NCBI GenBank assembly: GCA_041675485.1 | Contig: JBAYTT010000001.1 | Coordinates: 1 to 64,000 of the forward strand | DNA from: JACRCG01 sp041675485 | GTDB taxonomy: Bacteria; Desulfobacterota; Desulfuromonadia; Geobacterales; Pseudopelobacteraceae | Direction: 5' to 3' | Length of the DNA: 64,000 bases | Part shown: positions 1-10,884 of the stretch, piece after piece | How positions within the stretch are numbered: position 1 is the first letter of the stretch | Layout: the number at the start of each line of letters is the position of its first letter | Notes under the pieces: model-generated | Databases searched by the model: none | What the model was told of the DNA's origin: nothing | The model's input: the letters and a program-made list of their open reading frames with translations, nothing else | Translations under genes and position numbers: made by a program

Positions 1-3000
1 ACCGTATGCCGCGTTGACAGTGCCGTTACTAATACCTCCCAAACCGCCGTAACTGCCGCCGTTGAAGTAATCGTTGCTCGTTCCGCTCGTCGTGTTGCCG
101 ATAGTCCGCGCAAAGCCGCCATTGCCACCCTGCCAACTGCCCAGGTATCCCTTGCCGGTTACGTCCATCTTCGAGGTCGCGTCGATGGTGAGGTCTGTAG
201 CAGTAATCTCCAATAGTTCCGCACCGACAAGACCGGTCTGGAGTTGCGTCAACACACTGCCGACTGTGAGTGACAGCGAATCCGCCGCCACCGGCCCGTC
301 AAAAACCACATAACTCCCGGTAATGGCAATCGTGCTGTAGCGACCGGCAGCAACAACAAAAGGAGAAATAGCCGACCCCTTGCCGATCACGGAAACCGCC
401 GTTACCGCCTGGGTCGTGAAGTGTATAACGTAATCCGAGACAAGCGGATTTCCGGCCGTATCGGTCACAGCCGTGGATACGATCAACCGGTATGGCGTAT
501 TCCCTTCCAGCGCCGTTGCCGGTTGAAAGGTAATGCTCTTCAAATCAGGAGAGAGCGTTACCGTTCCCGAAACCGGCTGGTTCGTGCCGTTGTCGGTCAT
601 CAGGGCAACCGAAGACGCATTCACCGTTGACGGCGCCAGCGCTTCAAAGAACGAAACCGTGATACTTTTCGTTGCCGCGACGTTCGTGGCATTGTCCGCA
701 ATTGAAGCACCAGCCACCGTCGGCACAACAATATCAGCCACAATCAGATCGATGCCGGCTGACCCGATTCGACCGGCTGCATCAACGGCTCGGCAGGTAA
801 GCGTTACCGTTGCATAGGAGGCAGCATTCGTTGTCACATCGAAGGTAAAATCCTGGGACACTGCTGTCTGAGACGACCCGAACGGCACAATCATCATTCC
901 CGAAGCCGCGCCGGAAGCGGTGCAGGTCAAGCTGTTCACACCGGGAGCGTGATTAACCGTGACCGTTGCCGTCCCCGCTTCGCCCGGTCTGTACTTGGTC
1001 GTCTGGCCCGGGCTGGCAAGGGAAACAACCGGCGCAGCACTCAAGTGAGACTGTATTTCCTCCATAGTCAGAGCACGTTTGTAGACAGCAACTTCGTCGA
1101 TAAGACCGTTGAAAAAATACTGCCCAGCCGGGTCGCGGCCGATATTGAGCGGAGTTGTGCCGGCCTTCAATGCGGTTATCGTTGAAGTTTTGGAAGCGAC
1201 TTCAACTCCGTTCACATAAAGCTTTAGCGCCCCGGCATTGAATGTCGCCGCAACGTGCTGCCAGGCGTTCAGGGTTATCGGGGCATTCGTTGAAACCAGC
1301 GAATCAACCGTTGATCCATTGCCGCTGATATCACAGCGAATCTGCCCGGTTGCGGCGAGGCCGATCTGATACGAATAGTTTCCGGAAGCGCCGTACTTGC
1401 TTATTATCTGCCGGGAAGAGCTCACATCATTGGGCTTGATCCACGCTTCGAGTGTCATCGCGGTGGTGACATCGAGGCCGGCACTGTCGGCAATGGAGGC
1501 ATAATCATTCACTCCGTCAAAACTTCCCGCTGCCGCTCCTTCAATCCGCTCAGCAGTGAAAGCCGCCCCATTGTTTGGCGTCCCGTGGTTGCCGTTCCCG
1601 GAATAATCCTGCCAATTTCCATCCAGATGCCACAGACCGGCAATATCGGTATCGCGTTGGTTGGCCGGGAGGAGCTCTACCGGGATGGTGACCGGATCGC
1701 TGGCGTCACCCGCCAGGCCCCGGCTGGTGATGTCCAGAATGTTCTGACCCGGCTGGAGAGAATAGAGCGCCTGCCAGGTGGTTGACAGGTCGTGTCCGAC
1801 CAGTTGCTTGCCGTTGACCCTGATGGAGGCGTTTTCATCCTTCGTTCCCGAAAGAATTATGTTGTTGCTGTATGTGGGTGACACAACCTGATTGACCGTC
1901 GGTTTCGCGGGGCAAAGCCGGTCGCTTGCTAAAGCTGCCTGGAAATGTTCAAGAATATCTTCCGCGAGCAGGGCCTGTTTATAGATGGACACTTCATCGA
2001 TCAACCCTTTGAAATATCGCCCGGTCTGCCAATCGTCATAACCGATGGACAATGAACCGGTGCCGGTTGTGGTGAGGTTGCCGAAATAGACCACGCTGTT
2101 TCGCATTACTCCATCTATGTACAGCTTGATGCCGTATCCGTCGGCAGTCGCCGCATAGTGATGCCATTGGGTCAGATCGAGATCTGGGTCATTGACAGAT
2201 ACATACTGCTGAGATCCTCCCACCACCGCATAGAATCTGATTTCTTTTGAGCCTTCCACGGGACGCAAGGCGTGAACACTGGCTTTGCTTACAATAGAGC
2301 CTGAACTCCACACAGGCGTTGCGCTCTTCACCCATGCTTCAACGGTAATATTCGCCGGGTTCAGGGTGGAAGAATTAGTCACCTTGATATAGTCGTTTGA
2401 CCCGTCAAAATTCCCCGCCATGGTCCCGCCGGCATGATCGGAACTGAATGCTACGCTGCCATTGGCGGTCCCATGGTTACTGTTACCCGAAGAATCGCTC
2501 CAGTCGCCATCCATGGTCCAGAGGCCGACAAGATCCGAACTGGGACTCTGGGTCAGGAATGCACCCGTGTAATCCACGGCGGTGACGTTGCCGGAACTGT
2601 CCGCAACGCTTCCCTTGAAGTTGACCGTGTAGTCGCGGCTAAAGCTGAGCTGCCCCATCGGCTTGAAGATGACGCTCAAATTATCCGAGGAGAGGCTTAT
2701 CGTACCGGCCACCGGTCCAAAGACAGAGGTGAGGAGGATGCTGTCCGGGTGCACTGAGTGTGGATCAATCGCCTCGCTGAAGGTAAAGGCGATGGCCGAG
2801 CCGATCGGCACGTTCTGCGCTCCGTTTGCCGGAGTTATCGTTTTGAGAGTCGGTGATGTGTTGTCGGTGGTAAAAGCAGCAATAAACGGAGCCAAGAGAG
2901 GATTCCCCGCATCGTCGCTGACAGCTGTGGTGACTGTCAGCGTGTAGGCAGCACCCCGGATAAGGTTGCCAGCAGGTTTGAAGGTGGTCCCCTTCCGGTC

Positions 3001-6000
3001 GGCGGCAAGGGTGACTGTTCCCGGCACGCTTTGTCCCACCGCATCGGTCAGGACAACTGAATCTGTTGTGATTGAGGATGACGCCACCGTTTCGCTGAAG
3101 AAGAGGGAGAAAGAAGAACCAATCGGCACATCGGTCGCGTTGTTGGCGATGGATGTAGTTGTCACCTGCGGTAGCGTCGCGTCGGCCACCGTGAGCGTAA
3201 TGGATTTGGAAGCCTGGTTGCCCGCAGCATCGAACCCGGTACATGTAATGGCAACCGTTGCGTATGGGGCCGCAGTAACCGGAATGGTGAAGCTGTACGC
3301 CTGACTGACATTAGTCTGCGGCAGGGTCTGGACAAAAGTCTGACTGTCCGTGACCGCGCCTGTGGTGACGCAAGTGATACGAGTGATCTCGATGTTGTCG
3401 GTTGCAACGAAGGTGGCTATTGCTGTATCGCCCGGCCGGTACTTGACCGCCTGGCCGTCGCTAACAAGAGAAACCGCCACCGGGGCGGTGCCGTCATGCA
3501 GGGTCAAACTTCGCAGGACAGCCTGACTTGAATTTCCCGCCGAGTCCCTGGCAACCGCAGTCAGAACTACATTCCCACCCTGGGTGATTGCGGTCGGCGC
3601 CGTAAAGGAGAATGTTGATGCGAAGGATTTGCCACTGGTGTTGACATGTGTCTGGGTGAAGCTTGTTTCACCTGAAGCGGTAAGGACAATCTCCTTAACC
3701 ATAAGATCATCCCCGGCAGTGACGCCGACATTCACCACTGAGCCGGTATTGACACTGTTCCCCTCGGCAGGAGCGGTAAACGCCGCTGTCGGCGGCTGAT
3801 CCGCAACAACAGTCAGATCCAGAGAAACGGGCAGCCAGCGGTTTCCCGCCCTGTCCTGGGCGACAGCCTTTACCTGTACGAGCCCCTCCCTGGCCAGGAG
3901 CAAGTTCATGGTAAAGGGAGCCGCACTGTCCGTGACTGTCAGGATGCCGTCCACGTAGAAATCGACGAAAGCCACGTCCGTATCCGGAGAAACGGCGGTA
4001 ACAACCACCGTGTTCCCCTTGATCAGGTCTGAGGTAGCCGGAATGGTGAGGGAACTGATGGTCGGAGCGATGGTGTCGATGGTATTGAATGAAGAGATGA
4101 AGCTTCCCAGCTGGATATTTCCGACCATGTCATGGGTATCGGAGACTGAAACGTTGAAGATGCCGTTGGCGGCCAGCGGGTTGAGCGGAGTAAGAACCGC
4201 CACTGTCCCCCCTTGAATCACGTCAATCTGCGCGGCAACCGGTGTGTTCCCCTGCAAAAGCTTGATCCCTGATACATAGGCAGGATCGATGGTTTCACTG
4301 AAAGTTACCCGCACCACTCCGTCGCTTGCCACCTCAACCGTCCCGTTGGCGGGTGATACCGATTTCACACTTGGCGGGATATTGTCGATGGTGGTGAAAG
4401 TTGCGGTGAAATTTTGCGGCAACGCCCTTCCAACCCGGTCTTTGACACCGGTGGTGACGACGATGGTATAGGAGGTGAAGCCGTTAAGCGCCGCGGACGG
4501 GGTCAAGGTAACCCCTTTGTTATCGTTGTCGAGGAGCAACGCCGCAGCCACGCGGTTGTTTCCCTGGGTGATGTAGACATTGGCCGAGGTAATAGTCGCC
4601 GGATCGGCAGCTTCGGAAAAGAGGACTTTTACCGCCTGCAGCACCGTCACGTTGACCAACCCGTCGGAAGGGTTAACCCCGATTATGGTGATCGGCTTGT
4701 CGTCGAGGACGATGGTACCGATGTCAAGATGTTCCCCGTTGTCGGCCAGATTGCCGCTGTATTTGCCGGTGCCGATACCGCCGGCATCTTCGATATCAAG
4801 GGAGAAGGTGCAGGGAATCGGAATATTTTGTATGGCAAAGAGACCATCTGTATCTACGATCGCGATTAAAGTCCCTCCACTCCCGGTAAAGCGCACCGCT
4901 CCACCCCGGGCGGGTGTCACACCGTCCGCCAGGAGGACCTTGCCTGCCAGAGAGGCAACCGGGCCGATGGTCATGTTAACGGTGACGACCTCCCCTTCGT
5001 TGTGCAGATAACCGGAGGTGGCAGCGGCGGTAGTCCGCTGCGGAGGGTGAGACGGCACCCGAAGATTGAAAGTGCCTACCGGAACGTCAATAAACCTGAA
5101 GCTGCCGTCCGGACCGGTGTAAACCGTATAAGAAGCCGGCGCTGAGTCGCCCCCTTGCAAGGTGACCATTGCCCCAACCAGAGGGGTTTCTCCGTCGGTG
5201 TCGAAAACAGTTCCCCAGACTGTCCCTACCCCGCGTAATATCACATCGGCAACCACCACCGCACCATCACCACTGATGGTGGCAATGGCCTTTCCGCCGC
5301 GGTGAGTATTGGCTTCAGTAGCAACCAGCGTGTACGACCTACCTGACGCCAGATTGGAGAACGTGAATTCCCCTGTCAGTGGATCAACCGCCGTATGGAT
5401 GTTTTCAGATTGAAGAGCTACCGTTGCATTGAGAGCCGGCGTGACGCCGTCCGGCATCAGTACCCTCCCCGTTATGGAGCCTGTCGGGGCTATACGCACC
5501 TCGGCCTGCGCAGTTTCCCCTTCGTAGCTGATCGTGCCTGATGCCTGGCCGCGCAGGCCATTGGCTGGATCTGTCGCATCAATGGTAAAGCGGCCGGCCG
5601 GGACACCGGAAAACAGGTAACTTCCGTCCGGAGTCGTCACGCCGCGGTATGAGATGGGGGTGCTTCCGGTAACCACGATGGTAACGGCGGCTTTGTCGAT
5701 CGGCGCGCTGCCGGAGTAATTCAGCACTACACCTTTGACCGTGCCGCGCGGCACAACTACCAGATTACTTGTAACGCTCTCTCCGTCAGTAGTAACCCGT
5801 CCCCCGCCGATACCTTTTCTCATGGAAACCGGGTCGTACCCCTCAAGCGAAAAGTCGCCGAGCGGCACGAACTCCAGGCTGAACGTCCCAAGGGTAGCCG
5901 AGTCGGACGAAGTTGTAGTATAAGCAAGAACGCGACCTGACTTCAAAAGCTTTATCTCCCCGCCGGAGATGGGGGTGACCCCGTCAGCCTTGAAGAATTT

Positions 6001-9000
6001 CCCCACTACCTTGCCGGATGACGCCAGCATGACGGAAATAGTCACATTTGCATGGTCAGCCGGGATTTTCCCTTCACCTCTCCCCCCCAGATTGAAACTG
6101 CCCATAACAGAGACCGAATAGCTTCCTTCCGAAAGGTTATCAAAGGTGATGCTTCCATCCTGCCCGGACATACCGGAAGCCGAATCGTTCGGATATCCTG
6201 AACCAACGACATCAACCTTTGCACCGGGCGCTGCTGTTCCATCAGCATTGGTTACGAGGACGGTAACCGAGCCCCTGCCAAGGAGCTTAATATTTAGCGG
6301 GACATCAAGCCCGGCAGCAACAGAAGCATACCCCTGCCATTTCAGGGTCGTTACCGTGTCTTCCGCCTTCAACATATACATGCCGGCGGGGATAATCGGT
6401 CGGAAAACAAACTTGCCGGTCGCATCGGTTGTTACCGTCACATCGGCGCCGCCAAAGCGGACCGTCACCCTCACACCTGCTCCCGCAGGCGTACCGTCCG
6501 GCTGTAACACCGTGCCGGAGATGGAACCAAAGGTATCTATCAGGGTAAGGTCAACGGCAAGCGGCTGGCTGATGCCCTTAAGAACGCCGCTGATTACTGT
6601 CGGCACCGGCCGGAAGTTGTTGCTGGCGCTGACTGAAAAGTTCCCCATGTAAACTCCGGCAAAGGTATACCTGCCGGTCTGCGGGTCGCTCTTTACTGTC
6701 TTCGGATTGAATGGGTCATAGGTGAGCCAGCCATTCCTGTCCGGCTTGGTGGAAATGAGGGTAACGTCCGCCCCCACCGGCATCATACCCGAACCCACAT
6801 CATAGATGGTGCCGGTTATCGTGCCTACGCCCGCCGGGTGCAGGTCGTTCGTGCTGACCTGGCCGTTGTGCCAGAGGTCTACGGAGGCATTGGCTATCTC
6901 ATTGCCGTTAATCATCACCAAACTGTACATTCCCATCGGCAGGTCATTGATAAGATATTTCCCCACGTTGTCGGCCTGGACAATTTTGGTGCTGCCCGAA
7001 ACGGAAAGGCGCACTTGGGCAAGCGGCGCCACGGAACCGTCCACCCGGTATATCGTACCCTGGATCGTCCCGAGACTGAGCATTTCGGCGGGTATGTAGA
7101 GGGAAATATTCGCCGTTTCTCCGGAGGTGAAGAGCGAAACCCGTGACGGAGACGGCGACAACCGGGTGAAAACGTTGGGCGCCTTGGATTCGAAGACTTC
7201 AACCGACACCTCACCGACGGGCAGTCCATCGAGCCTGAAGTTACCAGCCGCATCGGCCTGGGCTATCCGCGTAATACCGCTGTCACTGGCCACGACATAT
7301 AGACCGGATGCTGACTTTCCGTCTCCCCGCTGTACCTGCCCGACGACACTCCCGGTCCCTTTCAGGATAAGGTTATAGACAGAAGTAATCCCTTCCGAGA
7401 CGGTTCCGGTTGCCATGCTCTGCTCGCCGCTGGTCAAATCCTGAGCAGAGACCGTAGCCGCGCCGACAAAAACCCCGCTGAATGCATAGCTGCCGTCGGC
7501 GCCGGAACGCACCCAGTTTGTATAGCTGGGGGCGCTGACGACCACAACGACCCCGGGCCGTGGCGTGACGCCATCCGGTCCCAGCACTTTTCCGGCCACG
7601 TTTCCCTTCTTCACATCGGCAAGGTGGTAAATGACCATATCCTGGATAATACCGCTGCCGTCATCGGGAAGGGTTCCCATAACAGTCCCTTCCGCATAGG
7701 CCGTCTGGCTGACCGACTTCAGATTGAAGGGGCCGACACTGATCCCGACAAAAGAGAACACGCCCGAGGCATCGGTATAGGTCAGGTAGGTACGGTTGTC
7801 GTTCAGCGTGGCCATTTGCACTGCGGCATTCGCTACCGGCGTCCCCGCAACATCGCGCACCGTCCCGCTTACACTCCCCCGGGCCTTCATGAAGATGTCG
7901 ACGTTGAGCCGCTGGCCATGGAAGAGGACAGTGCTGCTCAAATGGCCGACTTCTCCGGTCGTGGGATTGATCGCCTCAATCATGAACGAATTGCCTTTTT
8001 CTCCCTGGGAAACGTAGTCGAACTGGAAGCCGCCGTTCGCATCGGAGATCTTCTCACCTACAATCGACGTTGGCCATTGTACAAGATGGACAACGGCGCC
8101 GGGAATCGGCTCCCCTTTGGCAGTGCGCACCACACCAGCAACGACTGCCGCAGGCCCCTTTGCAGTGGCCTTGATCGGCAGGGTAACAGGAGTTGCCTGA
8201 ACAATGCCTTTGGCGTCGCTTAGGGCGGAGACGGTAATGCTCCGTTCAAAAAACGGACCTATCCCGTCCCTGAGAAAGATGAAGGCCATCCGGCCGCTCG
8301 TCTGCAATACCGAAGCCTTCACCGCGTTTCCCTCAACGGAAAAGTTTGCGATATTCTGCGCGCTGTCCTTGGTGACCTGCTTGGAGAAGAGGAGCGCGAC
8401 ATTGCGGCCGTGAATGTCTCCACCGGGGCCAACGCCGGGACCGATCTGGGTTGCGGCTACCACCTGCGGCCCTTTGTCGGTGATGGCAAAAACTGAAGAA
8501 GCCGCGAGATTAGCATCAACGATGCCGTCACCGTTGCCATCGATGGCAAGAGTGTACGTGCCGTTGCCGACCTGATTAAGAGCCATTGATGCTTTCGCCC
8601 CAGCAGGAAGAGTCACACCGCTGAATTTCACCTGCTGCAATACGCCATCGGCATCGGGAAGGACGATCCCCAGATCAAAAGTGGCGGCAGCTTCGGCGGA
8701 AAGCTCCAAGAGGTAGTTAGGCGAATCAAGCTTTGTCACAAGAGAAAGGGTACTGCGGGAAGATCCGCTCTCGGAGACGAGTAACTGGTCGGCATAGGGA
8801 ATGCAGCGGAGCGCCTCACCCGGCGCAAGGCCGCCGCTCTTGTTCTGTGCGCTGTCGCTGATCCGCACCCGAACCGGAGCGTCGCTTGTGATGACTGAGA
8901 TGTGGGCCGGACGGAAGGAAACCTTTTCGGCAAAGCCGGCCTGGAACGTGAAAACGTCGCTCGCCTGGACATCCGTGGCAAAGATGGCGGCCAGGGCGGT

Positions 9001-10884
9001 ATTGAAATTTCGCCCCTGGGTGGAGCGACGACGCAGATCGTCAAATCCTCTATTGGCATTGTTGGAACCGATGAAATCGAAAGCGAGATCCTCCACCGCT
9101 TTGAGCATGGTATCACCGATGAGAACCCGTAAACCCGCTTCGGAGAGGTCGTAGGCCCGATTGGTTACGGTCTGCTTGGTTATGGGAAGCACGTCTGCGG
9201 GGAGAGCGCCTGCCGGCGCAGTGGCGACGCTCCAGGCCTGACCGAGAAGTCCGACTGCGGAGTTAACCAGATCGCTGGGAAAATCTCCGACATAGGGGAG
9301 AATCAGGCTGTCGGGTGAGAGTGGGATGCCGTTCTCGCCGACACCGGCGCGGAGAATGAAGCGCCCTTTCATATCGGGGGATTCAAAAACGGTGGCGGTC
9401 ACCTTGCCGGTCCGTTGGGAAACCAGGCGAAACTTCACCGTTGCGGCAGAACCGGGAAGGATCGTCGCGATCTGCTTGTCCGGCAATTCACCAGACGCAA
9501 AGACGACACCGGACAGCGCCCGCTGGTCAAGATGAACAGAGATAAGGTTGGCAACGCTCTTGCCGGTGTTGCTGACAGTGATGAACAGGTCATACGCCTC
9601 GCCGCTCCGCACCGTGGCAGGGTGTCCCATGGTGATGGCAAAATCGGGGTTTCGCACCAGCACCGCGCCGGTTGCCTTCCCTTTGAGGGTGACCGGCCCG
9701 ATGGGGAGCCCTTCGAGGGTAGCGGTGATCTCGAAGTCGAGCTTGTGAGTCCCCTCCTTGAGTCCTTCAATGGTGAAGTCGGCCTGTCCCGATTCCGAAG
9801 GTTTGAGGCTGCTTATATCGTCCAACGTTCCAGACTTGCCATCGGGGCCGGGATTTAGCGCGGTCATCTCGCGCGGGAAGAAGCCGTTTTCCCCCTTGGC
9901 CATCCGTAGCGGGTCGTCGTTGGGAGCGGCATCTGTGCCCGGTTCCAGATCCTCACCCAACGGCAGAATAATTTTAACTTTGACATCCTTGATGATCAGG
10001 TCGGATTGCTTCGGAGCGCCATTGGTGATAATCGCAAGCGCACTGAAATACTGGTGGAGGAAACCTATATTGCCGGGGATGACGATAACACCGGGAATAG
10101 ACGGCAGGCCGCCACCTATCCCCGCCCCTTCAACATCTCCACCCATATCCATCATGAAGCCGGTAATGACAAAGCCGTCCGGAAGGTCCGGTTGGGGAGG
10201 GGTATTGAAAAAACCTGGCGGAGCCAAGCCGCCCGCATCAGGTTGCGGGAAAGTTTCGGGATTAATCGCGATATCATTTCTGGGAATGATCACCGGCAGA
10301 GTGAGCGGCACCAGGCCGCTGCTGGTGGCGATGCCGGCGGTGAACTCGTAGGCGGTGAAATTTGAGTTATCAAAGGTCACTCCCCGATCCTGCAACTCCT
10401 GCACGGTCAGCTGGCGGGTGGTTACGCTGGTAATCAACGGGTCGGGAATGGATTCGATGGCGACCACCTGCGGAACGGCGCCGAAGAGGGTGGCACCATT
10501 GCCGTCCACAAGGCGAATATTGGAGAGAGTATAACGCCCGGTCAACGCCAGTGTCGGGAGATCAAAGCCAATTCCCGGCTTTGTCACCAAGGGGACAGGG
10601 GTCTGAAAGGCTGGCCCCGACAACTCCGCGCGCACGGTGTAATCCTCAGGAAGCTGGGCAATAACATCCGCAAGATTAAATCCTGCCGCCTCGAAGGATG
10701 CGTTTACCTTGCTGGCGATCCCCTTGGGAACGGCCTGATATTCAGGCGAAGCCTTCAACCCGACACCGACGATGTTGAAGTCGAAACTGGTCAGGACCGT
10801 TTGCCCCGTACCATCTGCCATAGAAAAAACGGCTGTTGTCAGAAGGAATGCTGCCGCGATCACTGCTCGAATAATCGTTTTCAT
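1..10884 (-). CDS. giant secreted multi-domain protein (3' end outside window)
   Basis: One frame stays open for 3,628 codons from ATG at 10884 to the window edge. I checked it at several points by hand and found no stop or frameshift. The start has an AGGGA ribosome site, and an N-terminal signal peptide ends near residue 25 (SMA-DG). Domains in order: a unique region (about 25-400) with a Gly/Pro-rich part near 215-260; a CARDB-like module (about 405-470); an alpha/beta stretch; about 13 carboxypeptidase-regulatory-like beta repeats of 85-95 residues (about 905-2050; recurring GxV..DGxxPxxGAxV); several Big_5 or Ig-like modules (about 2060-2775); two LamG-like jellyroll domains (about 2778-2985 and 3078-3280); more Ig-like modules; then a Gly-rich stretch at the visible end. 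All are extracellular adhesion or structural folds, so a surface or secreted adhesin-like role is inferred. No enzymatic motif was seen. Substrate and anchoring are unknown because the C-terminus is missing. Confidence 0.9.
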   Translation of the reverse strand, partial: MKTIIRAVIAAAFLLTTAVFSMADGTGQTVLTSFDFNIVGVGLKASPEYQAVPKGIASKVNASFEAAGFNLADVIAQLPEDYTVRAELSGPAFQTPVPLVTKPGIGFDLPTLALTGRYTLSNIRLVDGNGATLFGAVPQVVAIESIPDPLITSVTTRQLTVQELQDRGVTFDNSNFTAYEFTAGIATSSGLVPLTLPVIIPRNDIAINPETFPQPDAGGLAPPGFFNTPPQPDLPDGFVITGFMMDMGGDVEGAGIGGGLPSIPGVIVIPGNIGFLHQYFSALAIITNGAPKQSDLIIKDVKVKIILPLGEDLEPGTDAAPNDDPLRMAKGENGFFPREMTALNPGPDGKSGTLDDISSLKPSESGQADFTIEGLKEGTHKLDFEITATLEGLPIGPVTLKGKATGAVLVRNPDFAITMGHPATVRSGEAYDLFITVSNTGKSVANLISVHLDQRALSGVVFASGELPDKQIATILPGSAATVKFRLVSQRTGKVTATVFESPDMKGRFILRAGVGENGIPLSPDSLILPYVGDFPSDLVNSAVGLLGQAWSVATAPAGALPADVLPITKQTVTNRAYDLSEAGLRVLIGDTMLKAVEDLAFDFIGSNNANRGFDDLRRRSTQGRNFNTALAAIFATDVQASDVFTFQAGFAEKVSFRPAHISVITSDAPVRVRISDSAQNKSGGLAPGEALRCIPYADQLLVSESGSSRSTLSLVTKLDSPNYLLELSAEAAATFDLGIVLPDADGVLQQVKFSGVTLPAGAKASMALNQVGNGTYTLAIDGNGDGIVDANLAASSVFAITDKGPQVVAATQIGPGVGPGGDIHGRNVALLFSKQVTKDSAQNIANFSVEGNAVKASVLQTSGRMAFIFLRDGIGPFFERSITVSALSDAKGIVQATPVTLPIKATAKGPAAVVAGVVRTAKGEPIPGAVVHLVQWPTSIVGEKISDANGGFQFDYVSQGEKGNSFMIEAINPTTGEVGHLSSTVLFHGQRLNVDIFMKARGSVSGTVRDVAGTPVANAAVQMATLNDNRTYLTYTDASGVFSFVGISVGPFNLKSVSQTAYAEGTVMGTLPDDGSGIIQDMVIYHLADVKKGNVAGKVLGPDGVTPRPGVVVVVSAPSYTNWVRSGADGSYAFSGVFVGAATVSAQDLTSGEQSMATGTVSEGITSVYNLILKGTGSVVGQVQRGDGKSASGLYVVASDSGITRIAQADAAGNFRLDGLPVGEVSVEVFESKAPNVFTRLSPSPSRVSLFTSGETANISLYIPAEMLSLGTIQGTIYRVDGSVAPLAQVRLSVSGSTKIVQADNVGKYLINDLPMGMYSLVMINGNEIANASVDLWHNGQVSTNDLHPAGVGTITGTIYDVGSGMMPVGADVTLISTKPDRNGWLTYDPFNPKTVKSDPQTGRYTFAGVYMGNFSVSASNNFRPVPTVISGVLKGISQPLAVDLTLIDTFGSISGTVLQPDGTPAGAGVRVTVRFGGADVTVTTDATGKFVFRPIIPAGMYMLKAEDTVTTLKWQGYASVAAGLDVPLNIKLLGRGSVTVLVTNADGTAAPGAKVDVVGSGYPNDSASGMSGQDGSITFDNLSEGSYSVSVMGSFNLGGRGEGKIPADHANVTISVMLASSGKVVGKFFKADGVTPISGGEIKLLKSGRVLAYTTTSSDSATLGTFSLEFVPLGDFSLEGYDPVSMRKGIGGGRVTTDGESVTSNLVVVPRGTVKGVVLNYSGSAPIDKAAVTIVVTGSTPISYRGVTTPDGSYLFSGVPAGRFTIDATDPANGLRGQASGTISYEGETAQAEVRIAPTGSITGRVLMPDGVTPALNATVALQSENIHTAVDPLTGEFTFSNLASGRSYTLVATEANTHRGGKAIATISGDGAVVVADVILRGVGTVWGTVFDTDGETPLVGAMVTLQGGDSAPASYTVYTGPDGSFRFIDVPVGTFNLRVPSHPPQRTTAAATSGYLHNEGEVVTVNMTIGPVASLAGKVLLADGVTPARGGAVRFTGSGGTLIAIVDTDGLFAIQNIPIPCTFSLDIEDAGGIGTGKYSGNLADNGEHLDIGTIVLDDKPITIIGVNPSDGLVNVTVLQAVKVLFSEAADPATITSANVYITQGNNRVAAALLLDNDNKGVTLTPSAALNGFTSYTIVVTTGVKDRVGRALPQNFTATFTTIDNIPPSVKSVSPANGTVEVASDGVVRVTFSETIDPAYVSGIKLLQGNTPVAAQIDVIQGGTVAVLTPLNPLAANGIFNVSVSDTHDMVGNIQLGSFISSFNTIDTIAPTISSLTIPATSDLIKGNTVVVTAVSPDTDVAFVDFYVDGILTVTDSAAPFTMNLLLAREGLVQVKAVAQDRAGNRWLPVSLDLTVVADQPPTAAFTAPAEGNSVNTGSVVNVGVTAGDDLMVKEIVLTASGETSFTQTHVNTSGKSFASTFSFTAPTAITQGGNVVLTAVARDSAGNSSQAVLRSLTLHDGTAPVAVSLVSDGQAVKYRPGDTAIATFVATDNIEITRITCVTTGAVTDSQTFVQTLPQTNVSQAYSFTIPVTAAPYATVAITCTGFDAAGNQASKSITLTVADATLPQVTTTSIANNATDVPIGSSFSLFFSETVASSSITTDSVVLTDAVGQSVPGTVTLAADRKGTTFKPAGNLIRGAAYTLTVTTAVSDDAGNPLLAPFIAAFTTDNTSPTLKTITPANGAQNVPIGSAIAFTFSEAIDPHSVHPDSILLTSVFGPVAGTISLSSDNLSVIFKPMGQLSFSRDYTVNFKGSVADSSGNVTAVDYTGAFLTQSPSSDLVGLWTMDGDWSDSSGNSNHGTANGSVAFSSDHAGGTMAGNFDGSNDYIKVTNSSTLNPANITVEAWVKSATPVWSSGSIVSKASVHALRPVEGSKEIRFYAVVGGSQQYVSVNDPDLDLTQWHHYAATADGYGIKLYIDGVMRNSVVYFGNLTTTGTGSLSIGYDDWQTGRYFKGLIDEVSIYKQALLAEDILEHFQAALASDRLCPAKPTVNQVVSPTYSNNIILSGTKDENASIRVNGKQLVGHDLSTTWQALYSLQPGQNILDITSRGLAGDASDPVTIPVELLPANQRDTDIAGLWHLDGNWQDYSGNGNHGTPNNGAAFTAERIEGAAAGSFDGVNDYASIADSAGLDVTTAMTLEAWIKPNDVSSSRQIISKYGASGNYSYQIGLAATGQIRCDISGNGSTVDSLVSTNAPITLNAWQHVAATFNAGALKLYVNGVEVASKTSTITALKAGTTPLNIGRDPAGQYFFNGLIDEVAVYKRALTMEEIQSHLSAAPVVSLASPGQTTKYRPGEAGTATVTVNHAPGVNSLTCTASGAASGMMIVPFGSSQTAVSQDFTFDVTTNAASYATVTLTCRAVDAAGRIGSAGIDLIVADIVVPTVAGASIADNATNVAATKSITVSFFEALAPSTVNASSVALMTDNGTNQPVSGTVTLSPDLKSITFQPATALEGNTPYRLIVSTAVTDTAGNPLVSDYVIHFTTQAVTAVSVIGKGSAISPFVVAAGRYSTIAITGSYVVFDGPVAADSLSLTVGSVLTQLQTGLVGAELLEITATDLTIDATSKMDVTGKGYLGSWQGGNGGFARTIGNTTSGTSNDYFNGGSYGGLGGISNGTVNAAYG

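Noticed and set aside
2765..3244. 159-codon minus-strand frame inside the giant gene
   Set aside because: It lies in another frame of the same strand within repeats of the giant protein, and its translation is rich in Cys, His and Arg as in shadow frames.
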